Of a DNA stretch of 53,667 nucleotides, positions 39,362 through 47,614 are shown one piece after another (the stretch's first letter is position 1; each line of letters opens with the position of its first letter). The position numbers were made by a program, and so were the translations under genes. The DNA comes from an uncultured Spirochaetales bacterium (GTDB lineage: Bacteria > Spirochaetota > Spirochaetia > Sphaerochaetales > Sphaerochaetaceae), in the NCBI GenBank assembly GCA_949295505.1, contig CASFLH010000095.1, positions 1 to 53,667 of the forward strand, in the 5' to 3' direction. Under the pieces are notes generated by a model. The model was not told the DNA's origin and ran no database searches. It was given only the letters and a program-made list of their open reading frames with translations.

Positions 39362-40679
39362 TTCCTATGCACTCCCTCATGATGTCAGTGAAATCCATAT
39401 CCACTATAGCACCATACCTGCTAATGAAATAATTCTTCATATAATCAGATGTCTTACGTACACTTACAGAACCATTTGCCTTGAAATCAGAGAGCGAATA
39501 AAGAATGCTTTCCTTTGTCTTTCCATCACGCTCAACGAATTTAATCTCATCACGACGGAGAAGCTTATGATTAAGATATATCGGATTATGCGTATTGAAT
39601 ATCAGCTGGGCTTTTCTAATATTCACATCATCATTATGGAATATTGAGATGATATTCATCATAATCATCGGGTGGATTGAAGCATCTAATTCATCAGCTA
39701 TAAGCGTGGCGCCTCTCCTTAATGCAGTGACAACTGCTGGCATTATTGAAATAAGATGCAGAGTTCCAGATGATTCAATAAGCTCAGAATCTATTCCTTT
39801 CAAAGAATGCTTGGCTTCATCCTTATTTAATACAGAAAAAAGCCTTACAGAATGATCATTTTCATTCTTTACATATGCAAAGTCACTGCCAAATATACCA
39901 GCTTCCTGTGCTATTTTATTAATATTTTTCTCTATGATTGCTTCACTGCCAAAGACAGATTCGGGTGGAAATATCCTAGCTCTATCTGCAGAATTCAACA
40001 CAATCAGATACGCAGAAAACCAGCGGATTATCTCACTGACAATCCTTTTGCTGCAAAAAGAATTGAAATCTGAAGTCAGCAAAAGGCTCTCGGGTGCAAG
40101 GTTATCGCTCATAGTAACCCTTATATCCGATGTCTCATCCTGTTTATATCCTACATTCAGGAATTCACTGATTGATTTCAGTTCAAGATATTCAACGCTG
40201 CTCTCTGTTCTGGTAAAGACCAGTTTATCATTCACCCAGAGCTGCTCAAATCCAACGCTCCTTTTATTATCCTTATCAAAGAAACCACCTATATTCATGG
40301 CAAGGATGTACCTGTATTTGTGAGCTCTCGTGGTAAATGCAATATCAAATGACACTGGTTCTACAGTATCATTAAAAGCGAAGGGAACAAGCCACATGGC
40401 ATTGCTTACTCTATCATGAAGGACATCTGTCTCTTCGTCCCTGATGTTTCCTCTAAGCACAATTCTCTTGAAGCATGACAGAGCATTTATCAGAGTCGTC
40501 TTTCCTGCAGCATTGGGCCCATATATGACTGAAGTAGACAATGCAGAGATATTTTTTCTGCCGATTTTGTCATTGAGTATGCTGTATTTCAGTTCTGTAA
40601 GACGTTTTTCTGGGACCATATTCAGAATTGCTTCTTTTCTGAATGATTTGAAATTCTTGCAGCGGAATGACAGAAGCAT
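39324..40679 (-). CDS. RloA/AbiL-type AAA15 ATPase
   Basis: A 451-residue SMC-like ABC ATPase of the AAA15/21 class. Walker A is GPNAAGKTTL at about 54-63. The ABC-like signature is ESSGTLHLISIM near 305-315. Walker B is TLIADELDASIHP near 327-340, with the conserved E next to D. The H-loop region is NTHNPIYLNHK. The N-terminal MLLSFRCKNFKSFRKEAIL is the typical start of RloA proteins. GGGAG precedes the ATG. It overlaps the RloB gene. These pairs are found in restriction-modification and prophage islands and act in phage defence by an activated effector. AT-rich, unlike flanking housekeeping genes. Confidence 0.85.
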   Translation of the reverse strand: MLLSFRCKNFKSFRKEAILNMVPEKRLTELKYSILNDKIGRKNISALSTSVIYGPNAAGKTTLINALSCFKRIVLRGNIRDEETDVLHDRVSNAMWLVPFAFNDTVEPVSFDIAFTTRAHKYRYILAMNIGGFFDKDNKRSVGFEQLWVNDKLVFTRTESSVEYLELKSISEFLNVGYKQDETSDIRVTMSDNLAPESLLLTSDFNSFCSKRIVSEIIRWFSAYLIVLNSADRARIFPPESVFGSEAIIEKNINKIAQEAGIFGSDFAYVKNENDHSVRLFSVLNKDEAKHSLKGIDSELIESSGTLHLISIMPAVVTALRRGATLIADELDASIHPMIMMNIISIFHNDDVNIRKAQLIFNTHNPIYLNHKLLRRDEIKFVERDGKTKESILYSLSDFKANGSVSVRKTSDYMKNYFISRYGAIVDMDFTDIMRECIGSEEWEGPNDERI

Positions 40680-40791
40680 GGCAGACTCCCAAGATTATCA
40701 AGGATATATGCCAGAAAATGGCACATGTTGTATGATATAACAAATCAGGAAATGTTCAATCCTTATCTACTGCATTTGCGCTATAGATTGA

Positions 40792-41205
40792 ACAACTGTC
40801 ACGGAATATCCTGACAACGCCCTCCGGACAAACATAAAGCTAGATCGGCCAATCAGGACTTCACCTGCAGAATTCAAACCCGTACGAATTGATCTGAAAT
40901 ACAAATTTGAGGGTTCTCAAAGGAAGGCGCACAATCTCACTATTCTCGATTGGGAAGCCTACATGCTCTACAGAAAACAGAGGAAAATGGGAAAAACTCA
41001 CGAAGAGTCGAAAAAAGGGACCGTTGACAAATTCAGCTCATACATCGGCTGGGATGATCTCTATCTCTTCCTAGGGACAAGAAAAGAAGAACATATGAGA
41101 GGATTCAAGCAGCCATTCTCTATTATCGGCGTGTTCTATCCCCCTAAAGCTATCGGAACCAAGAGAGCTGAAGAGAAAGCAAGTGGACAACAGTTCCTTT
41201 TCTGA
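40792..41205 (+). pseudogene. Gene remnant without a start (unrecognised C-terminal fragment)
   Basis: This 138-codon frame is open from the TGA at 40789 to the stop at 41205. The first ATG is at 40963; the preceding 57 codons still look protein-like (for example RTSPAEFKPVRIDLKYKFEG and KAHNLTILDWEAYMLY), so the true start has probably been lost. The fragment contains YIGWDDLYLFLGTRKEEHMRGFKQPFS, a coherent but unfamiliar motif run. It is bounded by the RloA gene and by the DUF4143 pseudogene, and no other gene is seen in 40680-41327. I treat it as a decayed accessory gene; a start-less domain from an inserted element is also possible. Confidence 0.4.
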
Positions 41206-41327
41206 AAAGATGCTAGCGTTCCTGCGAGCCTCTCTTACCCCGCTCTTTTCGTAAATCACAAGCATTTTGCTGCCATGCAATAACCACTGCCTATCCCTCA
41301 TGCGGCAACAGATGCTGAAACACATTA

Positions 41328-42593
41328 TCAGTCTTTCAGGGCAGTTAATGGTATCACATACACACCGTCAGGCCTCTGGTATGCTGCGATTGACATGCCG
41401 CATATCACACACAGGACTTTCGGCGCAATGCTCCCCCCTTCTCTGAACTTCCTGCTTATCTTCAACAGGTTCGAAGCCGCATTATCAATCTGATTCGCAC
41501 CAAGTTTGATTTCAAAGGCTCCCCATTCCCCATCTGGCATTTCAACAACAGCGTCAATCTCATTATTCCTATAATCCTGATAATGATAGACTTCAGCCTT
41601 TGAGGCCGAAGCATAAGTAAGCAAGTCCCTCAGACAAAGCGATTCGAAAAGAAACCCGAAAGTCCGTAAATCGGCAATCAGCTTCTACTCCGTCAGATGA
41701 AGCAAAGATGCAGGAAGAGATGGGTCAGGAAAATGATGCTTTTCTGCTTGCTTTACTCTGATAGGAGAGCGGATTTCAGCAGAGAAAGGAGGAATGTTCT
41801 CGGTGACAAACAGCTGCTCAAGGACGGAAAGATAATCAGAAACAGTATCGATGCTTATGCTTTGATAATCATGAACACATATATCCTGCCATATTTTCTT
41901 TGTCGTACAGGTCGTACTCTCATTCCTTGCAAGTGATCTGAGAAGAAGATTCATGCGATGGGAGTCACGCCTGACATTGTCCACTTTAAACATATCGGTC
42001 TCTAACAGCGCTTTGATATATTCATCCGCAATCAGACGGCTGCCGCCTTCCGGCCACCCTCCGTTTATAATGAAAGAAGCAAGTCTGCTCAGACTGATTT
42101 CACCTGTCATGCATGGAGAAAATGAGCCTGTCATCAGATCATGCAAAGAGACATCACCGCTGGAATCCCCGCTCTCGAACAAAGACATCGGCCTCATTCT
42201 TAATCTGGCAATACGTCCGGCTCCGCTGTGACTTGGCTGGTTTTCCTCATTTCTCGATACAGTCGCAGAACCAGTAAGTATGAACCGCCCTATCTTTCCT
42301 CTTCTGTCGATCTCATGTCGGACAGCATCCCACAGGTTCGGAACATCCTGCCATTCATCTATAAGTCTGGGAGTCTCTCCCTGGATGGCAATATCCGGAG
42401 AGATTTCAGCAAGGGAACGCGCCTGGAAATTATTCGCACTATCATCAAGATAAATGGCGCTGCTGGCATGATGCGCGCTTGTCCATGTCTTGCCACACCA
42501 CTTCGGCCATCGTATCAATATGCCGCCGAAATTTGAAAGATACTCCTCAACAAGGGAATCAATGATTCTCTTACGATACAAGTCATTTTTCAT
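41328..42593 (-). pseudogene. DUF4143-type AAA ATPase gene interrupted by an amber codon
   Basis: The start ATG (42593, MKNDLYRKRI) has GGGAG upstream. Walker A is PKWCGKTWTS near 30-40; DEWQDVPNLW and RFILTGSATV are typical of the COG1373 ATPase with C-terminal DUF4143. Translation reaches LLHLTE and then meets TAG at 41685-41687. The same frame continues without a break into KLIADLRTFGFLFESLCLRDL and the full DUF4143 nuclease-like tail (EIDAVVEMPDGEWGAFEIKLG). In homologues the interrupted position is usually Glu or another coding residue, so a single nonsense mutation explains it. Read-through by a suppressor tRNA is conceivable. Family function is unknown; members often sit in mobile regions. 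Confidence 0.85.
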
Positions 42594-42651
42594 TCTGAAA
42601 ATCTCCCTGATAAACGTCATTCTAATAGGAAGATTGTATTTTCAAACCAAA

Positions 42652-42711
42652 TCCGTTAGATTTCATGGATTTGTTCCATCAGATTTCAAGGATTTATTCC
42701 GTCAGATTTCA
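42652..42711. repeat. 23-bp tandem repeat, about 2.6 copies
   Basis: Two near-identical 23-base units start at 42652 and 42675, both of the form TCC-(G/A)T(T/C)AGATTTCA followed by GGATTT. A third partial copy starts at 42698. The units differ at a few positions. They lie in the noncoding gap between the pseudogene and the aconitase X operon. Confidence 0.7.
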
Positions 42712-42729
42712 TTATCAGCAAGCAGAAGA

Positions 42730-42764
42730 GACGAAATATCCCTGCCGGGAACAATCAGCAGGGA
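42730..42764 (-). terminator. Terminator of the aconitase X operon
   Basis: On the reverse strand TCCCTGC and GCAGGGA form a 7-bp stem with a 12-base loop, followed by TATTTCGTCTCTT, 11 bases after the last stop. Confidence 0.6.
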
Positions 42765-42774
42765 ATCATCTTTT

Positions 42775-43224
42775 TCAGCGCTCTACTTCAACAACACCAT
42801 CATCCTTCACAGTGATCCTGTCACCACTCTGGACATACTCAAGGAATTCATCTCCCAATCCATCGACTGTCGGCATCGAGTTGTCTGTCCAGACATCTGC
42901 AAGAATTGCGCCGGCAGCGGCGAGGGAATCAATCTCCTTGGAGAAGAGAAGGCACGCAGGCTGACGTGACATGCAGGCAGCGGTATAAAGAACAAGGCCA
43001 CCTGTTGTGGAACCTATGGTCTGGGGCATGCATAACGCTTTCCCAGCCATTGGCTTCTTGTACAGATCCGCGTTGTTCTGATCAGAGCACTTACCGGTCT
43101 TGTCGCCGAACATCAGCGAATGCTGATAACTTGCCAGCGTGTTGAATCCGCCTTTGGAGACAAGAGCCTCTGCGCTTACGTTTCCTTTGACAACTGCCCT
43201 GCCCTTGAAAGTCCTTACGCTCAT
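42775..43224 (-). CDS. Aconitase X small (swivel) subunit
   Basis: A 149-residue protein of the DUF126/AcnX-swivel family. The conserved serine of the family is S72 in PQTIGSTTGGLVLYTA. Other family marks are the N-terminal RTFKGRAVVKGNVSAEALVS and FGDKTGKCSDQNNADLY. The swivel subunit closes over the large subunit to complete the dehydratase active site. The gene overlaps the large-subunit gene by 4 bases, and is the last gene of the five-gene operon. Type II AcnX enzymes (separate subunits) include cis-3-hydroxy-L-proline dehydratase and archaeal mevalonate-5-phosphate dehydratase; the first is more likely in a bacterium. Confidence 0.93.
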   Translation of the reverse strand: MSVRTFKGRAVVKGNVSAEALVSKGGFNTLASYQHSLMFGDKTGKCSDQNNADLYKKPMAGKALCMPQTIGSTTGGLVLYTAACMSRQPACLLFSKEIDSLAAAGAILADVWTDNSMPTVDGLGDEFLEYVQSGDRITVKDDGVVEVER

Positions 43225-44489
43225 CTTGCACCTCCTGTGATCATCGCCAAAAGCTCATCCTCCTTGAAATAGCGGGCTGATGTGTATGTCCTGAGTTTGT
43301 TGGAGCATGTGATGACAGGCATCGAGGCACACTGCGGATTGTTCATATACATCAGCGGACAGATATGGCTGAGGACCACACCTGATGACTGGAGTCTTCT
43401 GCCTTTCTCGCTTGCCTTGAACTTATCCATGACAGCGGGAGCCGCTGTCATCACAGTCGGAACTGAGACCTTCCGGAGACTCTTCGCCTTCAGCGCGGCG
43501 TCGATTCTGTCACTCCACGCTTCAAGCTGAGCATATGAAAGATGCGGGCAGCCTATGAAAGCAAGCTTGGGCTTCGCGTTCCTATCCTTCCAGATCACAG
43601 GATAATTGCGCTCCGTTTCCTCAAGCACATGGTCATCAATGATGAATGTCCTGTATCCTTCCCTCAGAAGGCTCCTGCCCTGCTTTACCGCCTCAGGCGT
43701 GAGATTCTCGATATGATAAAGCCCGACAGCTCCGTTTGATGCCGTGGCGGCCCCGAAGTCCTTGAAGTATGCCTTTGCATCATCATCGAGCGATGTGAAG
43801 TACTTATCCATACCGACAACATATGGTACGGCTTCCATCACCTTCATGCCGATGGCTGAGCCAAGAAGCTGAGCCTCCGGTTTCTTTGTCGTCCGCACTT
43901 CCACAAGCCAGTCAGCTTTCCTGCCATCATCTGTGAGAAGGCCGAAATACGGCACACAGCCGACAATGGATCCGAAGAGATCCAGGATCCCGCTGTTGCG
44001 GTTGCATCTCGCGCCAAGCACGCTGTTGGCATAGACCACGGCAGAACTCTCAGCCCATGAGAGGATATCTCCTTCCTTTGGAACATTTCCCACCTCGTCC
44101 ATATAGCATGTGCATGTATAGGCATCGCTGGACATGATACCAAGCTTCTCAAGCTGGGCATCGTAGTCCTTCTGTTTTGAGTACATGACCTTGAAGAAGA
44201 TACTCTGGATCAGGTTCTTCGGCACGCAGTCCTCAAGAGGACGCGGATCGACGGAGAATTTCTGCGAAGAAAGCGCGCCCCCATCGATGAGCGTATCCAT
44301 CAGGTCATATACAGGCTTCATAACAGAGAGCCCGAAGCTTGTAACAAGGTGCCCATACTCCCCTGTGATATCTACCATCTTCTCAGAGCCGAATGTCTCT
44401 CCATACATGATGAGCGTCCTCATCACCTTTGCTTTGACATCCCCTTCCTTTCCATCGAGGATATCCTGCTGTCTTTTCGTAAGTTCCAT
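43221..44489 (-). CDS. Aconitase X large (catalytic) subunit
   Basis: A 422-residue protein of the DUF521/AcnX family, a dehydratase distantly related to aconitase. Candidate Fe-S Cys ligands are C126 and C128 in TCTCYMDEVGNVP, C162 in GARCNRNSG, and C377/C387 in SHICPLMYMNNPQC. These are the usual AcnX positions, so the cluster is probably intact. Members dehydrate hydroxyproline to 1-pyrroline-2-carboxylate or act on mevalonate 5-phosphate. A perfect TATAAT ends 6 nt before the ATG, within the stop region of the upstream M20 gene, so a second, internal promoter may add to the operon. The exact substrate is not set by sequence alone. Confidence 0.94.
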   Translation of the reverse strand: MELTKRQQDILDGKEGDVKAKVMRTLIMYGETFGSEKMVDITGEYGHLVTSFGLSVMKPVYDLMDTLIDGGALSSQKFSVDPRPLEDCVPKNLIQSIFFKVMYSKQKDYDAQLEKLGIMSSDAYTCTCYMDEVGNVPKEGDILSWAESSAVVYANSVLGARCNRNSGILDLFGSIVGCVPYFGLLTDDGRKADWLVEVRTTKKPEAQLLGSAIGMKVMEAVPYVVGMDKYFTSLDDDAKAYFKDFGAATASNGAVGLYHIENLTPEAVKQGRSLLREGYRTFIIDDHVLEETERNYPVIWKDRNAKPKLAFIGCPHLSYAQLEAWSDRIDAALKAKSLRKVSVPTVMTAAPAVMDKFKASEKGRRLQSSGVVLSHICPLMYMNNPQCASMPVITCSNKLRTYTSARYFKEDELLAMITGGAR

Positions 44490-44519
44490 ACCTAGATTAT
44501 ATCTCCAGAATGATCTTTT
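44490..44519 (-). promoter_or_regulatory. Internal promoter before the aconitase X large subunit
   Basis: On the reverse strand TATAAT (44496-44501) ends 6 nt before the ATG at 44489. A moderate -35 TCTACA lies 18 bp further upstream. The -10 overlaps the stop codon of the M20 gene, so the signal could be coincidental. Confidence 0.45.
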
Positions 44520-45798
44520 TGTAGAAAGCGATGCCGCTGGGGAGCGTGCTCACATCAATATTCTCGTCGATAGCGTGTATCGATTCATACTGCTGGTTGT
44601 TTATCTCCAGCGGCGCGAAGCGGATGACACAGTCTGAAATCCTCGTGAAATGCTTGGCATCGGTACCGCCCGTCATGGCATAGGGACAGGTTATGACGCC
44701 GGGGAAGACATCCCTGATAACATCCTCCACGCGATGGAAGAGAGGCGTATTATGATCGACAGTGGGACAGGCATGATTGAATGTGATGACCTCTGTCTCT
44801 ATGTCGTATTTCGCGGCCCTTTCCTTAAGAATCCGCAGCGTCTCATCCGCATCAGTATGGTGAATCACACGGCAGTTACCTGTCACATAAGCCATCTCTG
44901 GAAGCACATTCAGCCCCTCAGAGCCCTTTGCCATCGTGAAGGCAACCGTCGTCTTGATCATCGCTGTCGCCAGCCTGTTCACCTTTGGAAGTACCTTCTC
45001 AAGAAGGGGAGAGAAAAGCCTTGCATGACGCAGCACGAAGCCCATGCCGCCTTTCATCGTGGGCCCGAGGCGTGAGAACATCTCCAGCGTCGTATCATTC
45101 ATCTTCGGCTTGAAGGGATCATGTTTCTCGATATCAGCCATGAAGGCCCCAAGACGCACAAGCGGTGTATTCTTTCCCGGAGCAGATGCATGGCCGCCGT
45201 TACCGCGCGCTATGAAACGGAAATTGCAGGTACCCTTCTCCAGCGTTCCCATCATCGCGAAGCGCCCCTCAGCGCCTTTGATCGGCTCTGCCTTGATCAT
45301 GCCGCCCTCATCAAGGACGAGGTATGGATGTATGCCCTTCTTCTCAAGGTAATCAACAGCAAGGACCGCTCCCTGCCCATTGACCTCCTCGCCATCTGAT
45401 GAGGAGATGTAGATGTCACGGCTGGGAACAACACCTTCTGCAATGAGCTCTTCAACAGCCTCGAAGATGCACATCAGGGAACCTTTGGTGTCGACAGTGC
45501 CGCGTCCCCAGACCTTACCCTCCTTGATAACCCCTGAAAACGGGGGTTCTTGCCATTCTCCTTCTGCAGCAACGACATCCTGATGGCTCATCAGGACAAT
45601 GGGCTCTGAATGATTCTTCCCTTCCCAGCGGATCAGCAGCGCTTCCCCGAACTTCGTTATCTCACAGGAGGAGAACACATGCGGGAAAAGGGATGCGAGC
45701 ACTTCATGAAATGCCTGGAACTTCTCCGCGTTGCTGTTATCAACAGAGCTTACAGTCTCGCACTGTATCATCCTTGAAAGCTTTTCTTCCGGTCTCAT
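44497..45798 (-). CDS. M20 family metallopeptidase (carboxypeptidase or deacylase type)
   Basis: A 433-residue dinuclear-zinc hydrolase. The start at 45798 is chosen because it makes an ATGA overlap with the upstream gene and has AAAGGA; longer starts lie within that gene. Ligand motifs are LMSHQDVV (first His/Asp), GRGTVDTKG (bridging Asp), SSDGEE (catalytic Glu pair) and GGTDAKHF (last His). The dimerisation domain lies at about 190-310. The SHQDVVAAEGEWQEPPFSG pattern is that of PM20D1/carboxypeptidase-like M20 proteins, which cleave N-acyl amino acids or dipeptides. In this operon it probably frees the acid that aconitase X then dehydrates. Cytoplasmic; no signal peptide. Confidence 0.93.
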   Translation of the reverse strand: MRPEEKLSRMIQCETVSSVDNSNAEKFQAFHEVLASLFPHVFSSCEITKFGEALLIRWEGKNHSEPIVLMSHQDVVAAEGEWQEPPFSGVIKEGKVWGRGTVDTKGSLMCIFEAVEELIAEGVVPSRDIYISSSDGEEVNGQGAVLAVDYLEKKGIHPYLVLDEGGMIKAEPIKGAEGRFAMMGTLEKGTCNFRFIARGNGGHASAPGKNTPLVRLGAFMADIEKHDPFKPKMNDTTLEMFSRLGPTMKGGMGFVLRHARLFSPLLEKVLPKVNRLATAMIKTTVAFTMAKGSEGLNVLPEMAYVTGNCRVIHHTDADETLRILKERAAKYDIETEVITFNHACPTVDHNTPLFHRVEDVIRDVFPGVITCPYAMTGGTDAKHFTRISDCVIRFAPLEINNQQYESIHAIDENIDVSTLPSGIAFYKKIILEI

Positions 45799-46472
45799 TT
45801 GATCCATCCTTTGCGGTAGAAGAGAAAACCTGCCGCTATTGCGATAGCTCCGCACGCGATGATCATGAAGCTTGTAGAATTCACAAGCGACGGAATGATC
45901 ACGCAAAGAAGCGTCATGAAGAGAAGAGGTATCAGGGTAAGCCTGATGCTCTTCCTAAAATACTGGTATCCGAGCGCGCCGAAAAGAGCCGGGATGACAT
46001 TATCGAAAGCCGGCTTCAGCACAGGATTGCTCAGGACAGGCGTAAGCGGGATAAGCAGAAGAACGCCAATGAATATGACAACCATCGTCACCAGCGACGA
46101 TGTCGCTACTGACAGCGTTGATATTATCTCATTCTCTTTCGTGCCCACCTCCGCATGTGCTATATCACGAGCATTGAACGCGCAGGGAAGCTTGAGATTC
46201 GTGATGTTACCGGTGATGAACGCAAGATAGCTCGCGCCAGGGCCAAGAAGCGGGACATAGATGAGATACTCTACGATGCATGAAGGAATATAGATGATGA
46301 GCACCGCAACAGAAGCCTTCAGGAAGCCATTCCATTGAATCTCCGCTCCTGTGATCAAAGAGAAGACAAACGGAGCTGCAAGGAGCATCAGAAGCGCTAT
46401 GGAAAGCCCTATGCGACCGCAGCGGTGGATGCTGCTGATGTAGTCTGTATACTCGAAATTCTCTTTCTTCAT
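45795..46472 (-). CDS. Multi-pass membrane protein paired with a DUF5058-like protein
   Basis: A 225-residue protein with six to seven hydrophobic helices (for example GLSIALLMLLAAPFVFSLI, ASVAVLIIYIPSCIVEYLI, LVTMVVIFIGVLLLIPL and MIIACGAIAIAAGFLFY). A conserved-looking central loop GPGASYLAFITGNITNLKLPCAFNARDIA contains Gly, Asn and Arg, a plausible substrate-site region. It overlaps both neighbours by 4 bases (ATGA), so translation is coupled with the upstream DUF5058-like gene and the M20 peptidase. The most likely role is half of a two-protein transporter for the compound the operon degrades. The family has no firm function, and I have no direct evidence of transport. Confidence 0.75.
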   Translation of the reverse strand: MKKENFEYTDYISSIHRCGRIGLSIALLMLLAAPFVFSLITGAEIQWNGFLKASVAVLIIYIPSCIVEYLIYVPLLGPGASYLAFITGNITNLKLPCAFNARDIAHAEVGTKENEIISTLSVATSSLVTMVVIFIGVLLLIPLTPVLSNPVLKPAFDNVIPALFGALGYQYFRKSIRLTLIPLLFMTLLCVIIPSLVNSTSFMIIACGAIAIAAGFLFYRKGWIK

Positions 46473-47212
46473 ACCAGTCCTCCCATATTCATGAATACGC
46501 TTCCAGCCATGCCGCAGAGCATCGAGAGCGCAAGCGAGAAACTATCCAGGATCTCAGATCCAGTCTTCTTCGCGATTCTCTCAAAAAGCGCCATGAAAAG
46601 AGCGGACACAAGAGCCGTGAAGAACGGTATGAATGCCGTTGAGCGTATCGCCATCCCCATATATGAACCGACGAACGCGGAGCAGAGGCCTATCATCATC
46701 GCAGTCATCGCGACATTTGCAAAACCACCGCCTTTGCCCTTCTCCGCCTTGTTCCTCTGGAGTGAAAGCTTCGAGGAGTATTTCTTCAGCGTGAATATGG
46801 ACAAAAGGCATCCCCAGATGATACCGAAAGTCATCACTGCAAGAATCGTGACAAGATTGTCGAGATTCAGCACGGAGCTATCAAGCGCCTTGCCCATGCT
46901 CTCCGCAGCCATCTCGGCAACCGTTGCCTCATACTGCAGATTGCCTATAACGGAGAGACGCAGCCAGGATACAGGAACCCCAAGGCTTCCTGAAAGGGCA
47001 ATGACTCCAAGAAGTATAGAGACAGATGGCAGCACAGTGAATGACGCAGATGATGTGATGGCCTTCTTAAGGACCTTCCTGTCCATTCCTATCGCAAGCC
47101 CTGCCCTATAACTCTTCACAATAAAGAGCACGCAGAGCCCCGCGATGAAGAAAAGAACCACTCCGACAACAAGATAGAGCGGTAATGAATTCGCTATTTC
47201 AAGATATGACAT
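46469..47212 (-). CDS. DUF5058-like integral membrane protein
   Basis: A 247-residue protein with six to seven hydrophobic helices. It matches the DUF5058 pattern as I recall it: a helix near the N-terminus, then a region rich in small residues (KKAITSSASFTVLPSVSILLGVIALSGSLGVPVSWLRLSVIG), a conserved YEATVAEMAAESMG segment and a C-terminal FFTALVSALFMALFERI. DUF5058 proteins are found in pairs with another membrane protein near amidohydrolase or peptidase genes, and their function is uncharacterised. It is the first gene of the aconitase X operon. A TGAGGT sits just before the ATG, which is a poor ribosome site. Transport of the operon's substrate is the best inference. Confidence 0.78.
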   Translation of the reverse strand: MSYLEIANSLPLYLVVGVVLFFIAGLCVLFIVKSYRAGLAIGMDRKVLKKAITSSASFTVLPSVSILLGVIALSGSLGVPVSWLRLSVIGNLQYEATVAEMAAESMGKALDSSVLNLDNLVTILAVMTFGIIWGCLLSIFTLKKYSSKLSLQRNKAEKGKGGGFANVAMTAMMIGLCSAFVGSYMGMAIRSTAFIPFFTALVSALFMALFERIAKKTGSEILDSFSLALSMLCGMAGSVFMNMGGLV

Positions 47213-47289
47213 ACCTCACGATATCATTCTCATCAGCAATTGCTCAACCAAGAAAAGCTATAATGAAATTTACCAGCTTTTGCCTTTCA

Positions 47290-47328
47290 CAGAAAGAACA
47301 AAGGCTCAGCCAAGCAAATGACTGAGCC
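47290..47328 (-). terminator. Rho-independent terminator of the small HTH gene
   Basis: GGCTCAG/CTGAGCC with a 12-base loop; on the reverse strand TTTGTTCTTT follows. It begins 9 bases after the stop of the HTH gene. Confidence 0.8.
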
Positions 47329-47336
47329 GAAAGATT

Positions 47337-47549
47337 TCATCTAATGGAAGCGCTGCTCCCACCACGATCCACCCAGGTGTTATCACCTGAAGCAAACCTC
47401 CGCTTATACTCGCGAACGGTATATACATTGAGTCCAGCAAGTTTAGCGGCTTTTTTATATCCGTATCCCTGCTCAAAGAGCTCTAAGCACTCTCTACGTT
47501 TGTCGTTCGGTATCCTGTGCTTCTGGAGGGATGTGGCATTAGTCTCCAT
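47337..47549 (-). CDS. Orphan 70-residue helix-turn-helix protein
   Basis: The HTH is clear: NDKRRECLELFEQGYGYKKAAKLAGLNVYTVREYKRRF, of the homeodomain-like type found at the N-terminus of transposases and resolvases. The C-terminal tail (ASGDNTWVDRGGSSASIR) is too short for a catalytic domain. AGGAGG with good spacing precedes the ATG, and a real terminator follows, so it looks like a true gene rather than a transposase leftover. No inverted repeats or target duplications flank it. It may be a small domesticated DNA-binding protein. It lies between the aconitase X operon and a large surface lipoprotein gene. Confidence 0.75.
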   Translation of the reverse strand: METNATSLQKHRIPNDKRRECLELFEQGYGYKKAAKLAGLNVYTVREYKRRFASGDNTWVDRGGSSASIR

Positions 47550-47614
47550 ATCATCCTCCTGGAAGTCAGCCCTGCTGAAAACCAGCAGAGCAGACTTTAG
47601 AATATTTCACAGAA

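Noticed and set aside
41071..41325. Reverse 84-codon Cys-rich frame beside the gene remnant
   Set aside because: It lies opposite the more protein-like forward remnant and lacks a ribosome site or any motif.
47337..47549. Complete insertion sequence around the small HTH gene
   Set aside because: No catalytic domain, no flanking inverted repeats and no target-site duplication were found.
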